NCBI GenBank assembly: GCA_964244065.1 | Contig: CAXTHH010000002.1 | Coordinates: forward strand, 434,001-498,000 | Reading direction: 5' to 3' | From: JASLDZ01 sp964244065 | Lineage (GTDB): Bacteria > Pseudomonadota > Alphaproteobacteria > Caulobacterales > Caulobacteraceae | DNA length: 64,000 nucleotides | Part shown: in pieces, positions 34,924 through 42,239 of the stretch | Layout: every line of letters starts with the position of its first letter | Position numbering within the stretch: position 1 is the first letter of the stretch | The notes under the pieces: generated by a model | What the model was told of the DNA's origin: nothing | The model's database searches: none | What the model saw: only the letters and a program-made list of their open reading frames with translations | Translations under genes and position numbers: made by a program

Positions 34924-35879
34924 GCGGCGGCTCCGACCGAGGGCAAGCGGGACAGCAGCAGCTCGGCCGCCGCGAGGTCCTCCAGCGCGCAACCGACGGA
35001 CTTGAAGACGGTGACGGCCTCGGCGGGACGGTGCGGCGGCGCGCGCAAGGCGTCGGCCAGCAGCCGCACGTCGGCGTGCCGCAGGGCGCCTGAACGCAGC
35101 GGCTGCACGAGGTCACCCGCCTCGGCCAGCGCCGCGGGCGTATCCGCCCACACGGCGGCGCGCGACATGAGCGCATCGTCCGCCTCGCGCATGGCGGGGC
35201 GGAAACCGCCGACGAGGTCCACGTGCGCACCGGGCCGTACGGCCTCGCCGCGCACCAGGGGCGTTTCGGACAGGGTGGCGGCGCTGACGATGTCCGCCTC
35301 CGCCGCCGCCGCATCGAGGGCGCCGGCGGCGGGGAGGGCGGGCAGCCCCTCGCGCTCCAGTTCCCGGGCCAGCGCCGCTGCGGCCTCGGGCCGGCGCGCC
35401 CACACGGTGACGGACCCCAGCGCGAAGGTCGTGGCGTAGGCCCGCGCCAGCGCGCCCGCCACGGCGCCTGCTCCCACCAGCAGCAGTCGGCGGCTATCGG
35501 CCCGCGCCAGCACGGTCGCGGCCAGCACGGAGGCGGCGGCCGTGCGCGCCAGGGTCAGGCTGTGGCCGTCGATCAGCGCGCGCGTCTCGCCCGTGTCCGC
35601 GTCCAGGGCCAGCACCACGGCGCGCACCGCGCCACCGGGTCGTGCGCCCAGGTGCGGATGCACGGTCACGAGCTTCACCACCGCCAGCCCGCCCCCACGG
35701 ACCGCGGGCATGACCAGCAGCGATCCTGGCCCGCCCCCCTCCGTGCCCGGGATCTCCAGGCTGAGCCGCTCCGGGGCCACAGGGGGGGCGAGGAAGGCCT
35801 CGCGCAGCGCCCGCATCAACGAGGGCGTGTCGAGCGCCGCCCCCACCTGCCCGGCGTCGATGAAGGGCGGAGCGTTCAC
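34920..35879 (-). CDS. Ornithine cyclodeaminase/mu-crystallin family protein
   Basis: The 319-residue protein belongs to the ornithine cyclodeaminase/mu-crystallin family: GGLAVVKLVTVHP with the substrate-binding lysine, LTLARTAAASVLAATVLAR, the NAD-binding LLLVGAGAVAGALARAYA, and TLSETPLVRGEAVRPGAHVD. Members cyclise ornithine to proline or reduce cyclic ketimines such as pyrroline-2-carboxylate. It lies 2 bp after the AstA-like gene and overlaps the next gene, so it shares the operator at 36561. Together with an arginine-succinyltransferase-like gene this hints at amino-acid or cyclic-imine metabolism, without fixing the substrate. Confidence 0.92.
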   Translation of the reverse strand: MNAPPFIDAGQVGAALDTPSLMRALREAFLAPPVAPERLSLEIPGTEGGGPGSLLVMPAVRGGGLAVVKLVTVHPHLGARPGGAVRAVVLALDADTGETRALIDGHSLTLARTAAASVLAATVLARADSRRLLLVGAGAVAGALARAYATTFALGSVTVWARRPEAAAALARELEREGLPALPAAGALDAAAAEADIVSAATLSETPLVRGEAVRPGAHVDLVGGFRPAMREADDALMSRAAVWADTPAALAEAGDLVQPLRSGALRHADVRLLADALRAPPHRPAEAVTVFKSVGCALEDLAAAELLLSRLPSVGAAA

Positions 35880-35881
35880 CC

Positions 35882-36532
35882 TCAGGCCGCCGCGGCCTGG
35901 GCGGGCCTATGGCTCGGCGAAACGCGCACCGGCGCGTCCGCTCCGCGCTGCAATCCGCGCCGCACCTCGCCGTCCAGCGTCAGGGCGCCGTCGACCAGGC
36001 GGGTGCGTGCGCGCACCACCCTGAAGTCTTCCCTGAAGTCTTCAAGGTCGAGAGTGGAGGCGAGCACATGCGTCTCGCCCATGGCGGGTGCGGGTCGCAC
36101 CGCGCGAACGCGGCTCTCCGCCACCGTGCGGATGGCGTCGCGGTCGGCGTGCACCTGCGGCCCGGCATCGAAGACGTCCACGTGCTTCTCGTAGCGGAAG
36201 CCCTTGTCCAGCAGCATGGCCATGGCGGGCGCGCTGGAGCGGTGCGGCCGGCCGATCGCCGCGCGCGCCGCCTCGGGCGGCAGTGCGCAGTGGACCGGAT
36301 GCTTGGGCATCAGCTCGACGATGACGTCGGCGCCCATCGCCAGGAGGTACTGGGTCTCCCCAACGGCGGCGCGGCCGGCGAAGGTGCGGATGGAGCCCGC
36401 CAGCTTGCCCGCGATCGTGTCGGCGTCCGCGGGGAAGGTGGTCATGCCGGAGCCGACCGACACGGCGAGATCGAGCAGCACGTCGAGGTCGCTCGCGCGT
36501 GCGGCCCGAACCACCAGCTGAGTTGCGCCCAC
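35882..36532 (-). CDS. Arginine N-succinyltransferase (AstA)-like protein lacking the central region
   Basis: The 216-residue protein matches both ends of AstA. The N-terminus is LVVRAARASDLDVLLDLAVS with GMTTFPADADTIAGKLAGSI. The C-terminus is VIVELMPKHPVHCALPPEAA, then AAIGRPH, then VDVFDAGPQVHADRDAIRTV. AstA is about 340 residues; the ~120 central residues, which hold the acyl-CoA-binding part of the GNAT fold, are missing in frame. I choose the GTG at 36532 (RBS GGGAGCGGAG), because the more upstream ATG at 36571 lies inside the operator. It may be a non-catalytic protein, a domain with new function, or an early pseudogene. Confidence 0.8.
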   Translation of the reverse strand: MGATQLVVRAARASDLDVLLDLAVSVGSGMTTFPADADTIAGKLAGSIRTFAGRAAVGETQYLLAMGADVIVELMPKHPVHCALPPEAARAAIGRPHRSSAPAMAMLLDKGFRYEKHVDVFDAGPQVHADRDAIRTVAESRVRAVRPAPAMGETHVLASTLDLEDFREDFRVVRARTRLVDGALTLDGEVRRGLQRGADAPVRVSPSHRPAQAAAA

Positions 36533-36560
36533 CGCTCCGCTCCCGCGTTCGGCGACATGA

Positions 36561-36574
36561 TGACTGCGCATGCA
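36561..36574. promoter_or_regulatory. LacI-type operator site 2 (AstA-like operon)
   Basis: The minus strand reads TGCATGCGCAGTCA, a full match to TGCAWNCGCAGTCA. It lies 28 bp before the GTG start of the AstA-like gene and would cover its promoter. Confidence 0.75.
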
Positions 36575-36607
36575 AGCTGCGCAAGCGGCGAGTCGCTGCG
36601 TCGGCCC

Positions 36608-36994
36608 TCAAGGTCGCTGGCGGCGGGGCAGGGCGGCCGCCTCCGCCTTGCTGAGCGGGATCAGGGCCTCGACGATGCAGGGTGAGGCGAGGCGGCTGCC
36701 GCTCTCGCCCACGGTCAGGTCCCAGTCGGCCGGGCCGCAGATCAGGCCGGTGGACTTCACCTGCAGCCCCAGTCGCGCCATGGGGAAGAGCAGCTGCGGG
36801 CAGGTTCCGGTCTCGACCCGCCAGATCTCCCCGCCCCGCAGCCGGATGTGGAAGGCGCGCTCGCTCACCGGCTTGAAGCCCTCGAAGTCCGTCGAGCGGA
36901 AGCAGCGTGGGCGCGCCGCGTCCGACCTCTGGGCGGGGACGGGCGAGACGGCCGCGGCGGCCAGCACCGCCGATGCAAGCACCTGTGCGATCAT
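36608..36994 (-). CDS. DUF6491-like small periplasmic protein
   Basis: The 128-residue protein has a signal peptide (MIAQVLASAVLAAAAVSPVPAQ) and a mature part with CFRSTDFEGFKPVSERAFHI, TCPQLLF, and LICGPADWDL. This pattern of a few spaced cysteines and a short beta-domain is like the DUF6491 secreted proteins of Caulobacterales and Sphingomonadales; I assign that by resemblance only. The function of that family is unknown. GGAGGG precedes the ATG, and the gene sits 34 bp after the HpaI-type aldolase, probably at the end of the operon starting at 39672. Confidence 0.82.
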   Translation of the reverse strand: MIAQVLASAVLAAAAVSPVPAQRSDAARPRCFRSTDFEGFKPVSERAFHIRLRGGEIWRVETGTCPQLLFPMARLGLQVKSTGLICGPADWDLTVGESGSRLASPCIVEALIPLSKAEAAALPRRQRP

Positions 36995-37028
36995 CCGAGC
37001 ACCCTCCCAGAAGCCACGGCCGCCACGC

Positions 37029-37793
37029 TCAGAACCCCGCCGCGCGCCTCAGCCCCTCCGCCCCTGCGCGGATGAAGCCCTGGTCTGAGCCCAGCAGGAA
37101 CAGGCTCGCGCCCTGCTCGCGCCAGCGCGGCAGCTCGGCGAGGTCGGGCGTGAACATCCCCACGACCGCGCCCGCGGCGCGGATGCGGCGGGTCGCGTCC
37201 TCCACGGCCTGCATCACCGCGGGGGCCTTCGGATCGGTCTCCCCGAGCGCCACGGTGAGGTCGATCCGGCCGATGAACACGGCGTCGACGCCCGGCGCGG
37301 AGGCGATGGCCTCAGCCTCCGGCAGCGCCTCTACGTCCTCGAGCTGCACGACGACGCAGGTCTCCTCCGCCGCCCGCGCGAGGCGCTCGGCCAAGGGCGG
37401 CGCGGCGAAGTTCGTGGCGCGGGTGCCGCCGGCGTAGCCTCGGCCGCCGCGGGCGCCGTAGTGCGCGCTCCGGGCCAGCGCCGCCGCCTCCGCGCCGGAG
37501 CGCACGTGCGGCACGACCACGCCCGCGGCGCCGAGGTCCAGCGCGCTCAGCACGTGCTCGGGCGCGCCGGACGGAACCCGGACCAGCGCCGGCAGGCCGT
37601 TGGCGCGGGCGGCCAGCAGGCCCAGGTCCAGCGCGTGGCGGTCATAGGGGGCGTGCTCCGCATCCAGGCACACGCAGTCGAGACCCGCGCGCGCGAGGAT
37701 CTCCACCACCACCGGATGCGGCGTCTTCACGAAGGTGCCCAGCAGCGGCTCGCCCGCGCGGAGGCGGCGCTTGAAGTTGGCGGCGACGCTCAT
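37029..37793 (-). CDS. HpcH/HpaI-type class II aldolase (2-oxo-3-deoxy acid aldolase)
   Basis: The 254-residue protein is an HpaI-type aldolase: LLGTFVKTPHPVVVEILARAG, the catalytic-region CLDAEHAPYD, GAAGVVVPHVRSGAEA, VVQLEDVEALPEAEAIA for metal binding, and DAVFIGRIDLTVALG. These metal-dependent enzymes split 4-hydroxy-2-oxo acids or 2-oxo-3-deoxy sugar acids to pyruvate and an aldehyde. It overlaps the MetE-like gene by 4 bp (ATGA), which sets the start at 37793. It may release pyruvate at the end of the LacI-controlled pathway. Confidence 0.92.
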   Translation of the reverse strand: MSVAANFKRRLRAGEPLLGTFVKTPHPVVVEILARAGLDCVCLDAEHAPYDRHALDLGLLAARANGLPALVRVPSGAPEHVLSALDLGAAGVVVPHVRSGAEAAALARSAHYGARGGRGYAGGTRATNFAAPPLAERLARAAEETCVVVQLEDVEALPEAEAIASAPGVDAVFIGRIDLTVALGETDPKAPAVMQAVEDATRRIRAAGAVVGMFTPDLAELPRWREQGASLFLLGSDQGFIRAGAEGLRRAAGF

Positions 37794-38965
37794 GCGGCCT
37801 TCCTCCACAGTCGGTCGGACGCGCGGGCCGCGCCCTCCACCAGGGCCGAGAGCTTGGCCCAGGCGATCTCGCCGTCCACAGGACCGAAGCCGGCGAAGGT
37901 GCCGAAGCCGCAGTCGCTGCCGGCGATCACGCGCTCGCGCCCGACCAGCCCGGCGAACCGCGCGAGGCGCTGCGCCACAAGCTCCGGATGCTCAATGAAG
38001 TTGGTGGTGGAGTCGATCACGCCCGGCACGATCACGAGGTCGTCGGGCAGGGCGTTGTCCTCGAACCAGGTCCACTCGTGCGCGTGGCGCGGGTTCGCGG
38101 CCTCGAACAGCAGCGCGCCGACCTTCGCCCGCCGCGCCAGGCCGAACACCAGGTCGAAGGGCGCGTCGCAGTGATGGGGTCCCTCGTAGTTTCCCCAGCA
38201 CACGTGCATGCGCACGCGCTCGCGCGGCACGTCGGCCAGGGCGGCGTTCAGCGCCTCCAGGTGCGCGTCGCACGCCTTCACGTAGTCGGCGTCCGACAAA
38301 CCCTTGAACATCATGTGCCGGCCCACGCCGAGGTCCGGGCTGTCCACCTGCAGCACGAAGCCGGCGGCGACGATGGCCTCGTACTCGCCCTTCATGGCGT
38401 CGGAGAGCGCGGCGAGATAGGCCTCCTGCGTCGGATAGTGGCCGCCCTCGTCGGCGAGTCGGGCGGGCTGGAACAGGGCGATCACGCCGGGCGAGGCGCT
38501 GTTCAGGAACCCTTCCACCGGCTGGGCGGCGTCCACCGCAGCGCGCATGGCGGCGATGTCGCGGCGCAGCGGGGCCTCGTCCCTCACCGAGATGGGGCCG
38601 GTGCACATGGGCCGGCGGTAGGTGGGCGTGCCGCCGCCCTTGGCCTGCCGCGCCAGGAAGGTCGGAAAGGCCTCCAGGTCGGCCGGGGCGCGGCGCGGAC
38701 TGTCGCCGGAGAAGCCCGCCAGCCGGTCGCCCACGTAGGTGGCGTAGCTGATCTTCGACATCTCGCCGTCGGACACCACGTCCAGGCCGATCTCCACCTG
38801 GCGCCGCACGGCCTCGGCCGTGGCCTGCGCAGCGAGGGTTTCTAGCGCCGCGGCGTCGAACGCCGGGTCGCCGCGCTCGCGGGCGTAGAGCGCCTCGCAC
38901 ACCTCGGGGGGCCGGGGCAGGCTGCCCACGTGGGTGGTGAGGATCCGATCGGTGGAGGTCTTCAC
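37790..38965 (-). CDS. Cobalamin-independent methionine synthase (MetE C-terminal domain)-like protein
   Basis: The 391-residue protein corresponds to the C-terminal catalytic half of MetE: RILTTHVGSLPRP, VVSDGEMSKISYATYV, and the zinc site with His and Cys in MHVCWGNYEGPHH plus Cys in GSDCGFGTFAG. Full MetE is about 750 residues; short forms like this often serve in catabolic demethylation or other methyl/thiol transfer rather than methionine synthesis. It overlaps both the alpha/beta-hydrolase and aldolase genes by 4 bp. A role in removing or moving a methyl or C-S group from the pathway substrate is inference. Confidence 0.92.
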   Translation of the reverse strand: MKTSTDRILTTHVGSLPRPPEVCEALYARERGDPAFDAAALETLAAQATAEAVRRQVEIGLDVVSDGEMSKISYATYVGDRLAGFSGDSPRRAPADLEAFPTFLARQAKGGGTPTYRRPMCTGPISVRDEAPLRRDIAAMRAAVDAAQPVEGFLNSASPGVIALFQPARLADEGGHYPTQEAYLAALSDAMKGEYEAIVAAGFVLQVDSPDLGVGRHMMFKGLSDADYVKACDAHLEALNAALADVPRERVRMHVCWGNYEGPHHCDAPFDLVFGLARRAKVGALLFEAANPRHAHEWTWFEDNALPDDLVIVPGVIDSTTNFIEHPELVAQRLARFAGLVGRERVIAGSDCGFGTFAGFGPVDGEIAWAKLSALVEGAARASDRLWRKAA

Positions 38966-39672
38966 GCGTGCGCAAGCTCCCGGGTGGCGGCGGCGTAGCC
39001 GTCGATGAGGGCGGCCACCTCGTCCGGCCGCTCCAGGGGGGTCAGGTGGCCGCAGCCGGCCAGCAGGGTGAGCTGCGCGCCCGGGATGAGCGCCGCCAGT
39101 CGCCGGGCGTGCTCGGCCGGGACCAGGGCGTCCTCGGCGCCCGCGATCACGTGTGCGGGCAGGCGGGCGCGGCGGGCGGCGTCCGCAAGGTCGGGGCGCT
39201 CCAGGATGGCGCGGACGTGGCGGGCGAACAGCTCGGCGCCCTGGGCGTGCGCCATCTCAGCCACCGTGCGCCGCGCCTTCGGGTGGGCCTCCGGCTCCGC
39301 GAAGTAGGCGGGCTTCAGGTCGGCGACCAGCGCGGCGAAGCCGTCCTCGGCGCGCGCCATCTGCCCCAGCCGGGCGCGGGCGCGGGCGGGCGTGTCGGCC
39401 TCCGCATGCGTGCTCAGGATGACCAGGGCGCCGTAGCGGGCGGGCGCGCGTGAGGCCGCCAGCAACGCCGCCATGCCGCCCATGGAGAACCCGGCCAGCA
39501 CGGCGCCGGGCGGCGCGGCGTCGGCGACGATCTCGGCCATCGCCTGGAGGGACGCGGCCTTGGTGAAGTCCACCTCGACCACGGGAGCGGCGAGCCGCTC
39601 GCGCACGGAGCTCCACAGACGGCGGTCGCAGAGAAGGCCGGGAGCGAGCACGACGGGCGCGGGCGTGGTCAC
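38962..39672 (-). CDS. Alpha/beta hydrolase (esterase/lipase type)
   Basis: The 236-residue protein is a compact alpha/beta hydrolase with an intact triad: the nucleophile in LAGFSMGGMAAL, the acid in AGAEDALVP and His in GCGHLTPLERP. The N-terminus PVVLAPGLLCDRRLW is typical of small cytoplasmic esterases. There is no signal peptide. It is the first gene of a tightly overlapping operon with the MetE-like and HpaI-type genes, 48 bp behind operator site 3. It probably cleaves an ester or thioester intermediate. Confidence 0.92.
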   Translation of the reverse strand: MTTPAPVVLAPGLLCDRRLWSSVRERLAAPVVEVDFTKAASLQAMAEIVADAAPPGAVLAGFSMGGMAALLAASRAPARYGALVILSTHAEADTPARARARLGQMARAEDGFAALVADLKPAYFAEPEAHPKARRTVAEMAHAQGAELFARHVRAILERPDLADAARRARLPAHVIAGAEDALVPAEHARRLAALIPGAQLTLLAGCGHLTPLERPDEVAALIDGYAAATRELAHA

Positions 39673-39720
39673 GAGTCGAACGATCCGGAACAGGGCGCCA
39701 GGAGGTCACTGTAGGCGGGA

Positions 39721-39734
39721 TGCATGCGAATGCA
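39721..39734. promoter_or_regulatory. LacI-type operator site 3 (degenerate; hydrolase-metE-hpaI operon)
   Basis: The minus strand reads TGCATTCGCATGCA, differing from the consensus TGCAWNCGCAGTCA at two positions. It sits 48 bp before the alpha/beta-hydrolase start and just beyond the MFS stop, the right place for an operator. Confidence 0.55.
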
Positions 39735-39737
39735 ACG

Positions 39738-41009
39738 TCACGGCGCGGCGGCGGGACGCCGTCGCAGCGTCTCCGGGAGCTGCAGCCAGACGATCCCGCC
39801 CAGCGCGAAGGCGGCGCTGGAGCAGGCCAGGGCGTAGGGCAGTCCCGCCCGCTCGGCGATCGCTCCGGTCACCAGCGGGGCCGTCATGGAGATCAGCCGC
39901 CCCCAGTTGAAGATGGACATGGCCGTGGAGCTCACCCGGGCGGGGAACAGCTCGAAGATCCAGGGACCCCAGGCGACCGAGCAGGCCATGGTGAAGCCCC
40001 ACAGGAACCCCGCCGTCCCGAGCGCGCCAGGGATCGTCGGCAGCGCCAGGTAGGCCGCCACCACCGTGGCGGCGAGAAAGAAGCCCAGAGCGGTCGGCCG
40101 CCGGCCGAAGCGGTCGCTGAACACGCCCCAGAAGAAGCAGCCCAGCGTCGCGCCCGTGAATTGCCAGGCCACCAGCGCGCCCGCGGTGGGCGCAGGCAGG
40201 CCCCGCACCTCCTTCAGGTACGTGGTCACCCAGCCGGCGAAGGCCTGGTAGGCGAAGAAGTTGAGGCCGATCATGAGGAACAGCAGGCCGGTGCGCGGGG
40301 CCAGCCCGTGGCGGAACAGCTCCAGCACCGGCAGTCCCTTGCCCCGCGCCTCAGGGTCGGCGCCGCCCCAGGGGATCAGCTTGCGGTCGTTCGGCACGAC
40401 GAACAGCAGCGGCGCGAGCACCAGCGGCGGGATCGCGCCCGCCAGCAGCACGAGCCGCCAGTCGGCCTGCACCTGGGCCAGCGACAGCGAGGCGCCCAGC
40501 GCCACGATGGCCAGGTTGTAGTTGCCGTTGCCCAGCGCCGCGAGCTTGCCCCGCCAGCCCGCCCCGAAGAGGCTGAGGTAGCAGGCGATGATCACGGGGA
40601 AGTTGCCGCCCAGGAAGAAGCCCAGGGCCAGCCGCTGCAACAGCAGTTGCGGGTAGCTCGTCACCAGCGCGCCCGCCGCGGCGAACAGGCCGTAGCCGAG
40701 CACCACCGTGAAGACCATGCGCCGCCGGCCGATAACGTCCGCCAGCTGTCCCAGCACGACGGCCCCGGTGAGCGCGCCGAGCCCCTGCGCGGTATAGGCG
40801 CTCCCCGCCTGCGTCAGCGAAATGTGCAGGTCTTCGCGGATCTGCGGGCGCAGCACATCCACCGTGTTCCAGCACCAGCCGTAGAAGAACTCGAACACCA
40901 TCAAGGCGGCGAAGGCGGCCACGCGGCGCGCCAGCGGGACGTCCTCGGCGCGGACCCGCGGCGGGGGGGCCGCGACAGGCGTCGCGACGGGGGCGGCGAG
41001 GTCGCTCAC
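39738..41009 (-). CDS. Major facilitator superfamily transporter
   Basis: The 423-residue protein has 12 predicted membrane helices and the MFS motif LADVIGRRRMVF between helices 2 and 3, with SDRFGRRPTALGFF in the second half. FPVIIACYLSLF and WGPWIFELFPARVSSTAMS resemble the aromatic-acid/sugar-acid and sialic-acid-type transporters. It would import a pathway compound over the inner membrane. The GTG start at 41009 overlaps the stop of the short Tat-leader frame (GTGA). Confidence 0.93.
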   Translation of the reverse strand: MSDLAAPVATPVAAPPPRVRAEDVPLARRVAAFAALMVFEFFYGWCWNTVDVLRPQIREDLHISLTQAGSAYTAQGLGALTGAVVLGQLADVIGRRRMVFTVVLGYGLFAAAGALVTSYPQLLLQRLALGFFLGGNFPVIIACYLSLFGAGWRGKLAALGNGNYNLAIVALGASLSLAQVQADWRLVLLAGAIPPLVLAPLLFVVPNDRKLIPWGGADPEARGKGLPVLELFRHGLAPRTGLLFLMIGLNFFAYQAFAGWVTTYLKEVRGLPAPTAGALVAWQFTGATLGCFFWGVFSDRFGRRPTALGFFLAATVVAAYLALPTIPGALGTAGFLWGFTMACSVAWGPWIFELFPARVSSTAMSIFNWGRLISMTAPLVTGAIAERAGLPYALACSSAAFALGGIVWLQLPETLRRRPAAAP

Positions 41010-41146
41010 GGGGCGGCTCCGGGCGTCAGGGCGGCGGGGCCGGCGCGCAGGACGGCGCCGACGTCCGGCAGGCGGTGGGCGAGGGCGGGCGTGGCGATCG
41101 CGCCGACCCCGGCGGCTAGCAGGCCCCGACGATCGAGGCGCGGCAC
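41006..41146 (-). CDS. Short Tat-leader-like ORF (46 aa), possible remnant
   Basis: The frame has a twin-arginine-like leader (PRLDRRGLLAAGVGAIATPA, then LAHR) followed by only ~20 residues before a stop that overlaps the MFS start. It begins at GTG 41146 (a TTG at 41152 is also possible), 23 bp after the methyltransferase stop. Such a leader normally precedes a full Tat-exported enzyme. It is either a leftover of a deleted gene or a genuine small protein used for translational coupling. Confidence 0.45.
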   Translation of the reverse strand: MPRLDRRGLLAAGVGAIATPALAHRLPDVGAVLRAGPAALTPGAAP

Positions 41147-41169
41147 CGTCAAGCGCTCCGCGCCGCGGC

Positions 41170-41907
41170 TCAAGTCGGCTTGCGAAACTTGAACATGAAG
41201 CGATCGGTGCGTCCGGAGATCGCGGGGTCGGAAACGGTGGCCGTGTGCGGATCGTCCGGATTGCGCAGCGCCTCCGACGCCCCCGCGAAGACGAAGCCCG
41301 CCTTCTCCACCTCGGCCCGCGCCGTGGACGGCTCGATCCGGTGCGTCCGGGGGGCGACGGTGGTTCCCGCGCCGTCCGGCGCGATGTGGTCGATCACGAT
41401 GAAGGTCCCGCCCGGCTTCAGGGCCTTGAAGGCGGCGGCGTTGTTCTCCGTCGCCGCGACGCCCGCCTGCGCTCCCACATGCAGGTCGTGGTAGTTCTGC
41501 AGCGAGATCACCACGTCCACCGGCTCCGACGCCTGGGGCAAGGCCATCGGACTCGGCACGATGGTCACGTTGGGGAAGGCCGCGACGACCGCCTGGGCCT
41601 TGTCGTCGTCCAGGATCGAGCCATCCGCCTTGCGGAAGGCGGCGATGTAGACGTGGCCCCTGGGCCCGACCGTCTTCGCCAGGAGGCGCGTGAAGTAGGC
41701 GTTGCCCGGGAAGCGCTCGATCACCTTGTCGCCCGGCTTCACGCCCTCGAAGGCCAGGACCTCGGCGGGCTTGCGTTGCGCGTCGAGGGCGCGGTCCTCG
41801 GCGGGGCGCGCGGGGTCGGCGATGGCCGCCTTCACCGCGGGGCTCTGCGCCTGGGCGGCGCCGGCGGCGAGCAGCAGCGTGGCGGCCACGAGGGGGAGGC
41901 GGCGCAT
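41170..41907 (-). CDS. Secreted class I methyltransferase-like protein (COG4798 type)
   Basis: The 245-residue protein has a signal peptide (LPLVAATLLLAAGAAQAQ) and a Rossmann methyltransferase-like domain: KPAEVLAFEGVKPGDKVIE, FPGNAYFTRLLAKTVGPRGH, and LKPGGTFIVIDHIAPDG. Predicted periplasmic methyltransferases of the COG4798 type are common near TonB receptors in alphaproteobacteria, but their substrate is unknown and cofactor supply in the periplasm is unexplained. It follows the DUF6152 remnant by 12 bp and is controlled by operator site 4. Confidence 0.9.
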   Translation of the reverse strand: MRRLPLVAATLLLAAGAAQAQSPAVKAAIADPARPAEDRALDAQRKPAEVLAFEGVKPGDKVIERFPGNAYFTRLLAKTVGPRGHVYIAAFRKADGSILDDDKAQAVVAAFPNVTIVPSPMALPQASEPVDVVISLQNYHDLHVGAQAGVAATENNAAAFKALKPGGTFIVIDHIAPDGAGTTVAPRTHRIEPSTARAEVEKAGFVFAGASEALRNPDDPHTATVSDPAISGRTDRFMFKFRKPT

Positions 41908-41919
41908 GGCGGATCCTGT

Positions 41920-42190
41920 TCAGTTCTTCTGCGGCTTGTCGCCGATGTAGGTCTCGGGCAGCGCGCTCACCTGCCGGCCATCGGCCAGCACGGCGGAGAC
42001 GAAGCTGCCGCCGGTGGCGCCGTTGCGCAGCGGGTTGATGGTGACGGTGAGGGGTCGCCAGGCTTGAACGTGTCGGCGCCGACAGCGCCCGCCGGCCCGC
42101 GGCCGCTCGCTCTCCGCGAGGCCGCGTGCGCACGGCTTCGCGGCGGGACGCGTCGCGCTCGTCGCCGCGAGCAGCAGGGGAGTCGGGTCG
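41920..42190 (-). pseudogene. Degenerate DUF6152 gene (frameshifted remnant)
   Basis: The C-terminal part encodes LTVTINPLRNGATGGSFVSA, closely like the intact DUF6152 protein at 52055 (VTVTIHPLRNGTTGGQFVSA). Upstream, ADTFKPGD (compare GDTFKPGE) continues the homology in another frame. The shift falls at a CCCC run near 42055; one extra C would restore GDPLTVT. The N-terminal half (HHSFAMFDRNA and following in the intact copy) is missing; only a signal-like LLLAATSATRPAA remains. A sequencing error could explain the shift but not the missing domain. Confidence 0.7.
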
Positions 42191-42192
42191 CT

Positions 42193-42206
42193 TGCATCCG
42201 CAGTCA
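42193..42206. promoter_or_regulatory. LacI-type operator site 4 (methyltransferase-MFS operon)
   Basis: TGCATCCGCAGTCA, a full match to TGCAWNCGCAGTCA. It lies between the HDAC-like stop and the DUF6152 remnant, upstream of the methyltransferase/MFS unit on the minus strand. Confidence 0.72.
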
Positions 42207-42239
42207 CGAAAGCATGCGCGTCCGCGGTCGGCAAGACCG

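Noticed and set aside
36533..36571. Upstream ATG (36571) as start of the AstA-like gene
   Set aside because: That ATG lies inside the operator; the GTG at 36532 has a better ribosome binding site and begins where AstA homology begins.
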